The notes: generated from the sequence alone by a model not told the origin. A stretch of 48,521 nucleotides of DNA from Cohnella lubricantis (GCF_014212015.1 NZ_JACJVN010000057.1:120204-168724); one strand, 5' to 3'. Shown: positions 9,336 to 18,330, numbered from the stretch's first letter. Numbers and translations: made by a program.

Positions 9336-11201
9336 ATGGCAATTGGACAGCGTTTGAGGGACTTCGTCTCCAAGCCGTTTGTCTTTTTCTCTGTACTTAT
9401 GATTCTCAAAATCTATCTCGCCAAGTTCGCTGTATTTAACGAGGCTGAGACATGGCTTGCGCTGGCGACCGGCATTCCTTCCGTATGGCTCGTCTTCTCT
9501 CTGATCGAGCTGCTATTGCCGAAGAAGAAGCTTGGCGCTTATCTGGTCGCGAATCTCGTGATGACCAGCATCTACTTCGCCGTGATTATGTATTACAAAT
9601 ATTTCGGCGTTATCGTGACGTACACGGCGTTATCGCAAGTGAATCAGGTGACGGAAGTCAAGGGAAGCGTGTTCTCCCTATTGCATCCCTATTTTCTGCT
9701 GATCTATGTCGACGTTGTCATTCTGTTCTTCATTCTGATCTTCAGCAAGCGGGCAAGGGCCTGGGGGCGAAGCCTCCGAATCCGTGAACGGACGCCGCTG
9801 TTCAGCGGCCTGGCCGTGCTATCGCTCGCCGCTTGCGTATTCAGCGTCATGCCGAACAAGGGGAGCATGAACGAGATTCTGCAGGCGCAGAACATGGGCA
9901 TCCTCAACTATGAGGTCTACGTCGCCTTCGCATCCTCCAAAGACGCTCCGGTAGATGTGTCGAACATCACGCAAGCGGAGATCGACAAGCTGAAGGGCGA
10001 GCCTGCGCAGACAGAGACGCCGGCCTATTGGGGTTCAGCCCAAGGCAAGAATGTCATCATCATTCAGATGGAGGCTTTCCAGAACTTCCTGCTGGGGCTG
10101 AATATCGACGGAACCGAGATTACGCCTAACCTGAACAAGCTGATGAAGGGCAGCCTGTACTTCCCCCGCTTCTTCCAGCAAGTCGGACAGGGCAATACGG
10201 CGGACGCCGAATTCGTCGTTAACACGTCGTTCTATGTGCCGCGCGACGGCGCAGCCTCGCAGGAATACGCAGACAAGGAGCTGCCAAGCGCGCCGCGGAC
10301 GTTCGCCGCCAACGGCTACGACACGGCCACGTTCCATACGAACAGCGTGGAATTCTGGAACCGCAAGGCGATGTACCCGGCGCTCGGCTGGGATAAGTAT
10401 TACGACAAGGAGTTCTTCGGAGACGAAGACACCGTCATGTTCGCCGCTTCCGACGAAGTGCTCTACGCGAAGACAGCGGACAAGCTGGCCGAGATGCAGA
10501 GCTCCGGCAAGCCATTCTACACGCAGATCATCTCAATGTCCGGCCATCATCCGTTCAACATTCCGGGACGCAAATACAAGATGGATCTGCCTGATCGCTA
10601 TGAGGGTACGCTGGTCGGCGACTATATCCGAGCGCAGAATTATTCGGACTGGGCGCTCGGCCAATTCATAGACAAGCTGAAGGCGAACGGCGTCTGGGAC
10701 AACAGCCTGGTCGTCATCTACGGGGATCATCAAGGGCTGCCGATCTACTCGCTCACCTCGGCCGAGAAGAAGCTGATGAAGGACGACATCTACCACCGCG
10801 ATTACACCGTTCAGGATATGATGAACATTCCGCTGATCCTGAAGCTCCCCGGCGATCAGCAGGAAGCGCAGGTGATCAATCAGGTCGGAGGTCAATCGGA
10901 TATCTTCCCGACGATCGCGAACTTGGCCGGGATCTCGCTGGCGGACCATATCCACTTCGGCGAAGATCTGCTGAATACGACGCACAACGTGCTGCCGCAG
11001 CGCTACTACTTGCCAACGGGCTCGTTCATCAACGATACGAGCGTCTTCGTCCCCGGCAAGAGCTTCAAGGACGGCACGGCGACGCCAATCGGCGGAGGCG
11101 AAGGCAAGGGAGAAGCGACCCAGGAGGAATACGACGAGGCGCTGCAATTGCTCAGCATGTCGGATGCTTATGTCCGCTCGCTGCCTGACCGCAAGGAATA
11201 G
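9336..11201 (+). CDS. LTA synthase family phosphoglycerol transferase
   Basis: A 621-residue LtaS-type enzyme with five N-terminal membrane helices (to about residue 175) and an extracellular sulfatase-fold domain. It polymerises glycerol phosphate from phosphatidylglycerol onto a glycolipid. Catalytic elements seen: metal ligand Glu246 in IIIQMEAF, nucleophile Thr288 in GNTADAE, the GHHPF box (His404/405), and Asp464-His465 in YGDHQG. The ATG at 9336 has CAGGAG 9 bp upstream; an ATG at 9309 lacks one. It is monocistronic and ends in a strong terminator. The UgtP-like and MFS genes at 40-42.5 kb would supply its glycolipid anchor. LtaS paralogs (YfnI/YqgS/YvgJ types) cannot be told apart here. 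Confidence 0.93.
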   Translation: MAIGQRLRDFVSKPFVFFSVLMILKIYLAKFAVFNEAETWLALATGIPSVWLVFSLIELLLPKKKLGAYLVANLVMTSIYFAVIMYYKYFGVIVTYTALSQVNQVTEVKGSVFSLLHPYFLLIYVDVVILFFILIFSKRARAWGRSLRIRERTPLFSGLAVLSLAACVFSVMPNKGSMNEILQAQNMGILNYEVYVAFASSKDAPVDVSNITQAEIDKLKGEPAQTETPAYWGSAQGKNVIIIQMEAFQNFLLGLNIDGTEITPNLNKLMKGSLYFPRFFQQVGQGNTADAEFVVNTSFYVPRDGAASQEYADKELPSAPRTFAANGYDTATFHTNSVEFWNRKAMYPALGWDKYYDKEFFGDEDTVMFAASDEVLYAKTADKLAEMQSSGKPFYTQIISMSGHHPFNIPGRKYKMDLPDRYEGTLVGDYIRAQNYSDWALGQFIDKLKANGVWDNSLVVIYGDHQGLPIYSLTSAEKKLMKDDIYHRDYTVQDMMNIPLILKLPGDQQEAQVINQVGGQSDIFPTIANLAGISLADHIHFGEDLLNTTHNVLPQRYYLPTGSFINDTSVFVPGKSFKDGTATPIGGGEGKGEATQEEYDEALQLLSMSDAYVRSLPDRKE

Positions 11202-11215
11202 AGAAGATAGCAATA

Positions 11216-11272
11216 AAAAGCGACAGTCTAGGACGAGGATCCCCGTCCTGGCTGTCGCTTTTGCTTTTCACC
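11216..11272. terminator. Bidirectional hairpin terminator
   Basis: AAAAAGCGACAG pairs with CTGTCGCTTTT around an inner AGGACG/CGTCCT stem, with T-runs on both strands. It serves the LtaS-like gene and the convergent tetR gene. Confidence 0.85.
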
Positions 11273-11283
11273 CTAGCCCTTCG

Positions 11284-11874
11284 TTAAATACCGGCGTAGA
11301 GCTTGCGATAATACTGCTTGATCTCTTCCTTCGAGAAGCCGAGGGTGTCGCGCATGTGCAGATAACCGGCCGGGTTCAGCGAGCAGAGAATAACATGGGC
11401 TTTGATCTGCGGGTCAACCTCGCCGGAATTGGACGGAACCTCCTGAAGAAGCTGGGTTAAGATACGCTTCAGATTAATATAGATGGGCGAACGGAAGAAT
11501 GCTGTTTTATCCTCGGCGGACATATGGACGCTATGGAGCGGGATGAGCAGTTGAAGCTTGTCGTCGATGAAGTCGACCAGCAGATCCAGCGCGCCGCCCA
11601 GCCGCTCGGAGGGGGACAATGTGTCCGATGTAGAGCTCGCATACCGCTCGGCGGCGCTGATCGCTTCGGCTCCCGCATCCTCGATCAGGTCGCAGCACAA
11701 GTCGCCTTTATGCGCATAACGCCTATACAAGGTGCCTTGCCCGATACCGGCAGTCTTCGCAATCTGGTGCATGCTGACGTCTTCAACGCCGTGTTCTTCG
11801 AACAAGGACTTGGCTGTCTGCAGAATAAGCCGGCGGTTGTCGGCGGCATCGCTGCGTTCTCGGCGTGTCGGCAT
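11284..11874 (-). CDS. TetR-family repressor of the adjacent DHA2 exporter
   Basis: A 196-residue TetR-type regulator. The helix-turn-helix (IAKTAGIGQGTLYRRYAHKGDL) falls at about residues 33-58, and a variable ligand domain follows. The start at 11874 has GGGAGTGAG upstream. A longer start at 11922 has no ribosome site and would lie inside the operator region. It is divergent from the DHA2 exporter, with two palindromes between them, so it most likely represses both itself and the exporter and is released by an exported drug. Confidence 0.92.
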   Translation of the reverse strand: MPTRRERSDAADNRRLILQTAKSLFEEHGVEDVSMHQIAKTAGIGQGTLYRRYAHKGDLCCDLIEDAGAEAISAAERYASSTSDTLSPSERLGGALDLLVDFIDDKLQLLIPLHSVHMSAEDKTAFFRSPIYINLKRILTQLLQEVPSNSGEVDPQIKAHVILCSLNPAGYLHMRDTLGFSKEEIKQYYRKLYAGI

Positions 11875-11915
11875 TATTCTCACTCCCGGTCTGGCAAATT
11901 TAACAAAGGAACTCA

Positions 11916-11977
11916 TTGACATCCGGACAATTGTCCGCTAACATCGAATTATACCGGACAATTGTCCGGTTAAACAA
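11916..11977. promoter_or_regulatory. Divergent tetR/DHA2 promoters with two spacer-embedded operators
   Basis: Plus-strand promoter: TTGACA 11916-11921, 17 bp, TAACAT 11939-11944. Its spacer holds the palindrome CGGACAATTGTCCG (11924-11937). Minus-strand promoter: TTGTTT (11972-11977), 18 bp, TATAAT (11948-11953). Its spacer holds the perfect 18-mer ACCGGACAATTGTCCGGT (11953-11970). Operator centres are 31 bp apart, about three helical turns, so two dimers could sit on the same face. Confidence 0.85.
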
Positions 11978-12100
11978 AGGCTTGCTTCCTGAAAGAGTTC
12001 GTGAACCCATTCTACAGCGATCGGGCTGGACGGTCAACGGAGCATGGGGCTAGAGAGACGAACAGGCGGTGCGCCGATTCAAGGAGAGTGGAGAGAAGGC

Positions 12101-13573
12101 ATGTCATCAGAGGCAAAGCAAGACCAAGCGGCGTCGTCTTCGTCCATCGGAGCCATCCTGGCGCCGCTGGTCGCGATCATCGTCGGAATCTTCATGGTTA
12201 TTCTCGACGGGACAGCTGTTAACGTAGCCATTCCGAAGCTGCAGGAGGAATTCGTCAGCTCGCTGTCGCTGATCCAATGGACGGTTACCGGATACGCGCT
12301 GGCGCAGGCGGCTGTCATTCCGCTTGCCGGGTGGCTGTCCGACCGTTTCGGAGCTAAGCGGATCTTCCTCATCTCAATCGCTCTGTTCACGATCGGATCC
12401 GGCTTGTGCGCGCTCGCCGATTCGGCGGAGATGCTCATTCTGTTCCGCATCCTGCAGGGGCTGGGCGGCGGCGTCGTGATGCCGATCTCCATGGCGTTCG
12501 TCTATCGAATCGCGCCTAAGGATAAGGTCGGCGCCGTTATGGGCATGATGGGCATTCCGATTCTTCTCGCGCCGGCTTTAGGTCCTGTGCTTGCGGGCTG
12601 GATGGTCGATTATGTCAGCTGGCACTGGATCTTCCTCATTAATCTGCCGATCGGCATCATCGCCGTCATTCTCGGCATTCGCACGCTTCCGAACATCGAA
12701 CGGCAGACCGTTGCCGCGCTCGATCTGCTCGGCATTATTCTGGCTCCGCTTGCGTTCGCGGCATTGTCCTACGGCGTCACGCAGGGAGGAACCAGCTGGA
12801 CTTCTACGGAGACGCTCGTCGGCATCTGCGTTGGCGCCGTTGCTCTGATCTTGTTCATCTTCGTAGAGCTCCGCCGCAAGAACCCGTTGCTGGAGCTGCG
12901 TGTCTTCCGCTCAGGCAACTTCACGCGAGGCATCATCGTGCAATGGGTGTCGCAGTTCGCGCTGTTCGGCAGCTTCTTCCTCGTGCCGCTGTTCCTGCAG
13001 CAGGCGCATGGCTATTCGGCCTTCGAGACCGGCCTGATCATGCTGCCGCAGGCGATCGCTTCGGGCCTGTTCATGCCGATCGGCGGCAAGCTGTCCGACC
13101 GCTTCGGCGCTCGCCCGATGGTACTAAGCGGCATGGTGCTCGTCATTGCCGCAGCCTTGCTCCTCTCGAACATGAACGCAGGCGACGGCATCGTCATGGT
13201 TATGCTGCCGCTGGCGCTGCTGGGCGCCGGAATGGGCCTGTTCATGATGCCGCTGAATACGCACTTGATCCAATCGGCGCCTCAGAATCTCGTCGGACGC
13301 GTCACGTCGTTGACGAACGCGGCTCAGCAAGTGATGTCCTCGCTGGCGATCGCGACGCTGACGACGGTCTCCGGCAACAAGATGAAGGATTTGCTGACGG
13401 ATGCGCAGAAGCCGGTTCCGGGCATCGAGGAATGGACTTCCACTTTCAACTATACCTTCTTCATCCTAATGTTTATCGCCATTGCCGGATTGATTCTTGG
13501 ATTGCTGCTGCGCAAGCCGAAGATTGATCCGAATGCGGAGCCTGCCGCTGAAGCGCATATGGTAGTGGGCTGA
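12101..13573 (+). CDS. DHA2-family (EmrB/QacA-type) drug exporter
   Basis: A 490-residue MFS transporter with about 14 membrane segments, expected to expel hydrophobic drugs with proton antiport at the cytoplasmic membrane. DHA2 signatures are visible: LDGTAVNVAIPKLQ in helix 1, GWLSDRFGAKR (motif A) after helix 2, and a second-half motif-A copy GGKLSDRFGARP. The ATG at 12101 (GGAGAGAAG upstream) is preferred to the ATG at 12044, which adds 19 polar residues. It is controlled by the divergent tetR. Confidence 0.92.
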   Translation: MSSEAKQDQAASSSSIGAILAPLVAIIVGIFMVILDGTAVNVAIPKLQEEFVSSLSLIQWTVTGYALAQAAVIPLAGWLSDRFGAKRIFLISIALFTIGSGLCALADSAEMLILFRILQGLGGGVVMPISMAFVYRIAPKDKVGAVMGMMGIPILLAPALGPVLAGWMVDYVSWHWIFLINLPIGIIAVILGIRTLPNIERQTVAALDLLGIILAPLAFAALSYGVTQGGTSWTSTETLVGICVGAVALILFIFVELRRKNPLLELRVFRSGNFTRGIIVQWVSQFALFGSFFLVPLFLQQAHGYSAFETGLIMLPQAIASGLFMPIGGKLSDRFGARPMVLSGMVLVIAAALLLSNMNAGDGIVMVMLPLALLGAGMGLFMMPLNTHLIQSAPQNLVGRVTSLTNAAQQVMSSLAIATLTTVSGNKMKDLLTDAQKPVPGIEEWTSTFNYTFFILMFIAIAGLILGLLLRKPKIDPNAEPAAEAHMVVG

Positions 13574-13603
13574 TTACCGAGAATCAGGCTATAGATATTG
13601 GAC

Positions 13604-13643
13604 GACCCCCGCAGCGATAGCTGACGGGGGTCAATTTGGCTTT
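13604..13643 (+). terminator. Terminator of the DHA2 gene
   Basis: GACCCCCG...CGGGGGTC hairpin with inner CAGC/GCTG pairing, followed by a broken T-run (TTTGGCTTTT). Confidence 0.75.
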
Positions 13644-13902
13644 TAAGCGCAACCGCGCGATTCTCTCCTAGTCACTTGCACGAAGACAACGATAGCCCTA
13701 CCTCTCCATCGTTCTTGCGGTTCCGAGACCGCTCCAGTGAGAATTCGTGTTTCCTTCCAGCAGCCGATTCATAATCAAGGAATGTGTATGGGAAACGGGA
13801 GGATGATTCACCCATTGAGGAAAATATCAGAGGGTCACACTTAACTGATTCATCATTATACTCCCGTTCACCGTTCCTGTCAAATGGCAGTTCTGCGGAA
13901 CA
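13644..13902. other. Intergenic stretch without a recognisable gene
   Basis: Together with the terminator this gap is about 330 bp. It has no open frame with a credible ribosome site. A TATAAT-like element on the minus strand (13856-13861) points into the gap and has no gene behind it. Confidence 0.5.
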
Positions 13903-15033
13903 TCACAAATTCGAATGGCAGATGGGAAGAGAAGCCGTCACCTTCGTGCCTTCGCCCGGAACCGAAGAGATGGAGGTGTGGCCGCCGACGCTGCGCGCGC
14001 GCTCCTCCATGCTGAACAACCCGACGCCTTGCCGCTGCGGCATCAGGATAAAGCCGACGCCTCGGTCCTCGATGCGCGCATGCACCGAGCCTTCTTCCTC
14101 CCATACTTCGACTTCCGCTTCGGTTACTTTGGCGTATTTGCCGATATTCGTCAGCGCTTCTTGAATGATCCGGTACAAGGCCGTCTCGAGCTGGCGGTCA
14201 TAGCGCTTCGTCAGCTTGCAGGACAGCTGGATCCGGATGCCGTAATGCTGCGAGAACATCTCCGCGTAGCTGCGGAGCGCCGGCGCGACGCCCAGGTCGT
14301 CCAACACGGAAGGGCGCAGCTCCCAGGCAAGCCCGCGGACTTCTTCGATCACGGCGGTCATGTCGCGGCGCAGCTGCTCCAGCTCAGGAGGATGAGCGGG
14401 CTGCGCGAGCAACCGGTCCATCTGAATCGCGAGCCCGAACAGGCTCTGGCCGATGCCGTCATGCAGCTCGCGGGAGATGCGCTTGCGCTCCTCCTCTTGT
14501 ATCTGCATAACCCTCGTCATCATCTTCTGCAGCTCTTCTTCCGCGCGTTTGAGCGGCGTTACCTCGTTGCGGATAGCTAAGAACTGATAAGGCCTGCCTT
14601 CCTCATCGAGGAAAGGGACGATCGTCGTATACACCCAGTAATAAGTGCCGTCCTTCGCGCGGTTGCGAATCTCGCCGCGCCATACTTGACCGGCTTGAAT
14701 CGTCTTCCACAAGTTGCGCATGAACGCTTTGTCATGATAGCCGGAGTTGACGATGCGATGATCGCTTCCGAGCAGTTCGCTCCGGTCGTACTTCGAGATC
14801 TCGCAGAACTTATCGTTCACATACTGGATGACGCCTTTGCGGTTCGTGACGGCGACGATCGACGACTCGTCGAGCGCGACCTTCAGCTTGATGAGCTCGT
14901 TAAGCGTCCACTTGAGATCCTCGCGGAACGAAGGCTGCCGGGGGATGACGCCGTCCAGCTGGGAGAGCAGGTCCTTCGCGTACTGGCCGATGACTTCGGG
15001 ATAATCGCTGTCCTTCTGCTGCCTATCCGTCAA
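13903..15033 (-). CDS. PAS-domain sensor histidine kinase (HisKA_3/NarL partner type)
   Basis: A 376-residue soluble kinase without membrane segments. An N-terminal helix (1-50) is followed by an Aer-like PAS domain (about 50-165, DHRIVNSGYH and KDGTYYWV), a HisKA_3 dimerisation region with phospho-acceptor His191 in SRELHDGIGQ, the SVLDDLG motif near 243, and a C-terminal HATPase. It phosphorylates the response regulator encoded just upstream, whose last 11 bp it overlaps. The PAS domain has a single cysteine, so it cannot carry the four-cysteine iron-sulfur cluster of NreB. The signal is unknown. Confidence 0.9.
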   Translation of the reverse strand: MTDRQQKDSDYPEVIGQYAKDLLSQLDGVIPRQPSFREDLKWTLNELIKLKVALDESSIVAVTNRKGVIQYVNDKFCEISKYDRSELLGSDHRIVNSGYHDKAFMRNLWKTIQAGQVWRGEIRNRAKDGTYYWVYTTIVPFLDEEGRPYQFLAIRNEVTPLKRAEEELQKMMTRVMQIQEEERKRISRELHDGIGQSLFGLAIQMDRLLAQPAHPPELEQLRRDMTAVIEEVRGLAWELRPSVLDDLGVAPALRSYAEMFSQHYGIRIQLSCKLTKRYDRQLETALYRIIQEALTNIGKYAKVTEAEVEVWEEEGSVHARIEDRGVGFILMPQRQGVGLFSMEERARSVGGHTSISSVPGEGTKVTASLPICHSNL

Positions 15034-15682
15034 AGTTCAACAGCCCCTTCTTCACCGCGTACTTCACCAGGTCCGGTCTCGTGCGAAGCCCCAGCTTCTC
15101 CATCAGGTGCGCCTTGTGCGTCTCGACGGTCTTCACGCTGATGATCAAATTCTCGGCAATATCTTTGTTGGAATAGCCTTTGGCAATCCAGGAGAGTATC
15201 TCCCGCTCCCGCTCCGACAGCGTCTCGTAGGAATCGGAGCCGTCTCCGCCGTTCTTCAGCCGCTCCATATATTCGTTCATCAGGCGCTTCGTAGCTGTCG
15301 GATACAGATAAGCATTGCCTTGCGCCACCGATTCGATCGCCGTAAGAAGCTCCTCGTGCGGCGCGCTCTTCAGCACGTACCCGGACGCCCCGGCGTGAAT
15401 CGAGCGGAACAAATATTCGTCGTCGTCGTGCATCGTTAGAATCAGCACGCACGTATCGGGAAGAAGCTTCTTCAGTTCGGCCGTCGCCGTCAGTCCATCC
15501 TTGCCGTGCGGCATGCTTAGATCCATCAGTACAACGTCGGGCTTTAGCTGCTGCGCAAGGCGAATGGCCTCGTCCCCGTCGGCGGCGTCGCCGACCACTT
15601 CCAAATTCGCCTGGCCTTCCAACAGCAGGCGCAATCCCGTACGGACGACGACATGATCGTCGACGAGCATGATTCGAATCAT
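15023..15682 (-). CDS. NarL/FixJ-family response regulator
   Basis: A 219-residue two-domain regulator. The receiver domain has Asp8/Asp9, phospho-acceptor Asp54 in LMDLSMP and a conserved Lys in VLKSA. It is followed by a LuxR-type helix-turn-helix (about residues 150-215, SEREREILSWIAKGYSNKDIA). It sits between the GAF gene (4-bp overlap) and the kinase gene (11-bp overlap). The inverted repeats in front of doxX are its most likely DNA targets (inference). Confidence 0.95.
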   Translation of the reverse strand: MIRIMLVDDHVVVRTGLRLLLEGQANLEVVGDAADGDEAIRLAQQLKPDVVLMDLSMPHGKDGLTATAELKKLLPDTCVLILTMHDDDEYLFRSIHAGASGYVLKSAPHEELLTAIESVAQGNAYLYPTATKRLMNEYMERLKNGGDGSDSYETLSEREREILSWIAKGYSNKDIAENLIISVKTVETHKAHLMEKLGLRTRPDLVKYAVKKGLLNFDG

Positions 15683-16191
15683 CGCGAAGCCTCCTCACCG
15701 TTCTTAGCTTCGATTATAGCATAATGATTCTCAGCCGAGATCATGCTTCCCGTATGCGCCTGATATCTCAGTTGATTCAACTTGCGAGAGGAGAGCTGCA
15801 TAACGGCCAGGTTGTCGGGCGAGTACGTCCGCGGGCTGCGGCTGCCGGCTAAGAGCACGCCGTTCACACCGTCCGTTCCGGCGATCGGGTAGACGGCTGC
15901 GGCGAGCAGCTGTTCGACTCGCATGAACGGAGATTCCTCCCGTCTTCCCTGCGTATCCGAGTTCGCTTCATCAATGATGAGGGGACGCCCAATCCGCGGT
16001 ACCGATCCTTCCAGTCCGCGGCCCATCCGAATGGCCAAGCTCCGGTAACGATCATCCGTGCAGCCGTCGGCTGCCCACCAGCTCAAGCGGTTATCTTCTT
16101 TAAGCTTCCAGGCGACAGCCGTTACGTCGGTCTCGAGCAGTTGCCGCAGCATATGCAGCTCCTTCTCTATCTGGACGCGAATCTCTTCCAT
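15679..16191 (-). CDS. GAF-domain protein, first gene of a GAF-RR-HK operon
   Basis: A 170-residue protein that is essentially one GAF domain (about residues 10-145). The start follows GGTGAGGGG. It overlaps the response regulator gene by 4 bp, so all three proteins are probably made together. The arrangement recalls NreA of the staphylococcal NreABC nitrate/oxygen system, where a GAF protein tunes the kinase. Gene order differs here (GAF, regulator, kinase) and the kinase lacks the NreB cysteines, so the ligand should not be assumed to be nitrate. Confidence 0.8.
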   Translation of the reverse strand: MEEIRVQIEKELHMLRQLLETDVTAVAWKLKEDNRLSWWAADGCTDDRYRSLAIRMGRGLEGSVPRIGRPLIIDEANSDTQGRREESPFMRVEQLLAAAVYPIAGTDGVNGVLLAGSRSPRTYSPDNLAVMQLSSRKLNQLRYQAHTGSMISAENHYAIIEAKNGEEASR

Positions 16192-16321
16192 CCCCTCACC
16201 CGCTTCCTATCTGAATATAATGGTTGTCGTCTAATCGCGCTAACATGCGCTGCGCGCGCAGCCATTCTAATGTACATATGTGCGCGCAATTCTATTGTAA
16301 CTGCTGAGCCTGCTGAAGTAA

Positions 16322-16447
16322 TTCGGGGAATTCCCCGAAAAAAGGGTCAGGATGGCTTCGCGATATTCCCTAATCAAAATAGGGAAATCAGAGCCGGCAA
16401 ATTCAGCGTTATTCCCGATATGGGAAACACGTTGACGGAGGTATGAT
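16322..16447 (+). promoter_or_regulatory. Three GGGAA-type inverted repeats and doxX promoter
   Basis: Site 1 is TTCGGGGAATTCCCCGAA (16322-16339, a perfect 18-bp palindrome). Site 2 is TTCCCTA, 7 bp, TAGGGAA (16366-16386). Site 3 is TTCCC, 5 bp, GGGAA (16412-16426). Centres are about 46 and 43 bp apart, close to four helical turns. A -10 element TATGAT lies at 16442-16447. No recognisable -35 exists, and site 3 covers that position, as in activator-dependent promoters. Confidence 0.6.
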
Positions 16448-16473
16448 GAAGCCATGAGAGGAGAGGATAAATC

Positions 16474-17022
16474 ATGGTGAACTGGTTAAGGAACAATCGA
16501 ATTGCGGCGGCGCTGCTCTTCTTCGCACGTATTTATCTCGGATGGCAATGGATTGACGCAGGCTGGCACAAACTAACGGGCGGGTTCAACGCCGGAGGCT
16601 TCCTGAACGGCGCGATCAACAAGCCCGTCATGGAGACGGGCACCGAGGCTCTGCAATACCCTCACTTCGTGGATTTCTTGAAGCACTTCGCACTGCCTAA
16701 CGTCGATATACTGAACCTCATGATTCCGGTCGGTGAATTCCTTGTCGGTCTCGGGTTGATTCTCGGAGCGCTCACGACGGCGGCTGCCTTCTTCGGAGTG
16801 ATGATGAACTTCATGTTCCTGCTCGCAGGTACGGTATCGAGCAACCCGTGGCTCATCCTGTTCGGAACGGTTATCTTGTTCGCCGGAGCTAACGCAGGCA
16901 AATTCGGCGTCGACTACTACGCGCTGCCATTGATTCGCAAGCTCGCGGCTCGCATGTTCCATCGCGATCGTCATAACCGGCATACGCCGATCGACCCGAA
17001 GGGTCTGACCCCTGTCAACTAA
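16474..17022 (+). CDS. DoxX-family membrane protein
   Basis: A 182-residue protein with four membrane helices and the DoxX-family start (ARIYLGWQWIDAGWHKL). The start ATG follows AGGAGAGGATAAATC. The family is linked to thiol/oxidative stress or quinone-associated membrane complexes in other bacteria, but no activity can be assigned here. It faces the GAF-regulator-kinase operon, and the repeats in front of it suggest control by that system. Confidence 0.88.
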   Translation: MVNWLRNNRIAAALLFFARIYLGWQWIDAGWHKLTGGFNAGGFLNGAINKPVMETGTEALQYPHFVDFLKHFALPNVDILNLMIPVGEFLVGLGLILGALTTAAAFFGVMMNFMFLLAGTVSSNPWLILFGTVILFAGANAGKFGVDYYALPLIRKLAARMFHRDRHNRHTPIDPKGLTPVN

Positions 17023-17068
17023 ACCGACGTTCGCTGGCGGCCCGATCAGGATGGCGCGCCTAACGCCT

Positions 17069-17131
17069 AAGCCGCCTTATTCCCTGCCTGCAGCTCCTAT
17101 ATGGAGCGGAGGCGGAGAATAAGGCGGCTTT
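17069..17131 (+). terminator. Terminator after doxX
   Basis: AAGCCGCCTTATTC pairs with GAATAAGGCGGCTT, 14 bp around a structured loop. The T-run is short. Confidence 0.75.
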
Positions 17132-17206
17132 GCGATTGACTAAGAAGGCAGCGGCTGGTAAGATGAAGCTTTAAACGCGTGTTCACGATAAAAGGAAGAT
17201 GTGTAG

Positions 17207-18247
17207 ATGAGACATACGGGCATTAATTCGGAGGAGATCGCCAGGCTTGCGGGCGTATCCCGCAGTACGGTCAGCCGGGTCATTAACAATTACTCCAATG
17301 TACCGGCCAAGACTCGCGAGAAGGTCATGAAGATAATCGAGCAGTATCAATACGTGCCCAACTTGTCGGCCCAAGTGCTGGCGGGCAAGAAGACCCGAAC
17401 GATCGGCTTGTTCATGATCGAAGCCGGTCATGTGTCGAGCGATATGCTGACGAATATGCTTCTGGCGAGCATCATTGAGAACGCTTCCGCGGCCGGATAC
17501 TATGTGCTTACTTATATAATACGAAGTACGAAGGATGCGAGCGGCATCCGGGAGATCAAGGATATCTTCTACCAACGGCGGATTGACGGCGCGATCTTCA
17601 TCGGAGCAGCCAACGACGAACCGCTGATTGAGGATCTGATTGCGGAAGGCTATATCGTCGGCGTGATGGACCAGGATCTGCCGGGCCGCGACGAACCGAA
17701 CCGCGTCATCGTCAACTTCGACAACCATCACGGCATGATGCTGGCGGTCGGCTATCTGGCGCAGCTGAATCACCGGGAGATTGGCATCGTGAACGGAGAT
17801 ATGAACCGCTTCTCCGGGACCGACAAGTATGAGGGCTTCCTCTTGGCGATGAAGCATTACGGCATTCCGGTAGAGAAGCGATGGGTATTGTCCGGCGGCT
17901 TCCATGAGCAGCGCGGGTACGAGGCGATCCGAGCTTATCTGGAGACTGGCGAGCGGCTGCCGACGGCGATGATCATGGCCAATGACAGCGTCGCCTTCGG
18001 CGCGGTTCGGGCGCTTCGGGAACGAGGCTTATCGGTGCCGGAGAATCTGTCGATCGTCGGCTTCGACGACCACGCGTTAAGCGCTAGATTCCAGCCGGCG
18101 CTCACGACCGTGAAGGTGGATTTCGACGGCATGATGAAGCGGCTGACGCAAGCTGTTATCGGACGAATCGAAGGAGAAGCCAGCGCTCAGATCGATCGAG
18201 CGTCCGCTTCCCGGCTGGTTGTCCGGGATTCTTGCCGGTCTTTATAA
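17207..18247 (+). CDS. LacI-family transcriptional regulator
   Basis: A 346-residue regulator. A LacI-type helix-turn-helix and hinge lie at residues 6-60 (EEIARLAGVSRSTVSRVINN, then the LAGKKTRTIG hinge) and a periplasmic-binding-protein-like sensor domain follows, ending with the conserved VGFDDHALSARFQPALTTV stretch. The ATG has AAAGGAAG upstream. It is monocistronic, ended by a hairpin terminator, and no sugar transport or catabolic gene is next to it, so its effector and targets are unknown. Confidence 0.93.
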   Translation: MRHTGINSEEIARLAGVSRSTVSRVINNYSNVPAKTREKVMKIIEQYQYVPNLSAQVLAGKKTRTIGLFMIEAGHVSSDMLTNMLLASIIENASAAGYYVLTYIIRSTKDASGIREIKDIFYQRRIDGAIFIGAANDEPLIEDLIAEGYIVGVMDQDLPGRDEPNRVIVNFDNHHGMMLAVGYLAQLNHREIGIVNGDMNRFSGTDKYEGFLLAMKHYGIPVEKRWVLSGGFHEQRGYEAIRAYLETGERLPTAMIMANDSVAFGAVRALRERGLSVPENLSIVGFDDHALSARFQPALTTVKVDFDGMMKRLTQAVIGRIEGEASAQIDRASASRLVVRDSCRSL

Positions 18248-18330
18248 TTCCAGGACTTGAAGGTACGGACCGAACTGTGTTGGGAAAATGACAAGTGAAG
18301 CCGCCGGCGCAGGCGCTTGCCGGGGAACGG

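Noticed and set aside
13784..14164. 126-codon plus-strand frame.
   Set aside because: It is mostly antisense to the histidine kinase gene, has no family features, and its start lies in a region without a promoter.
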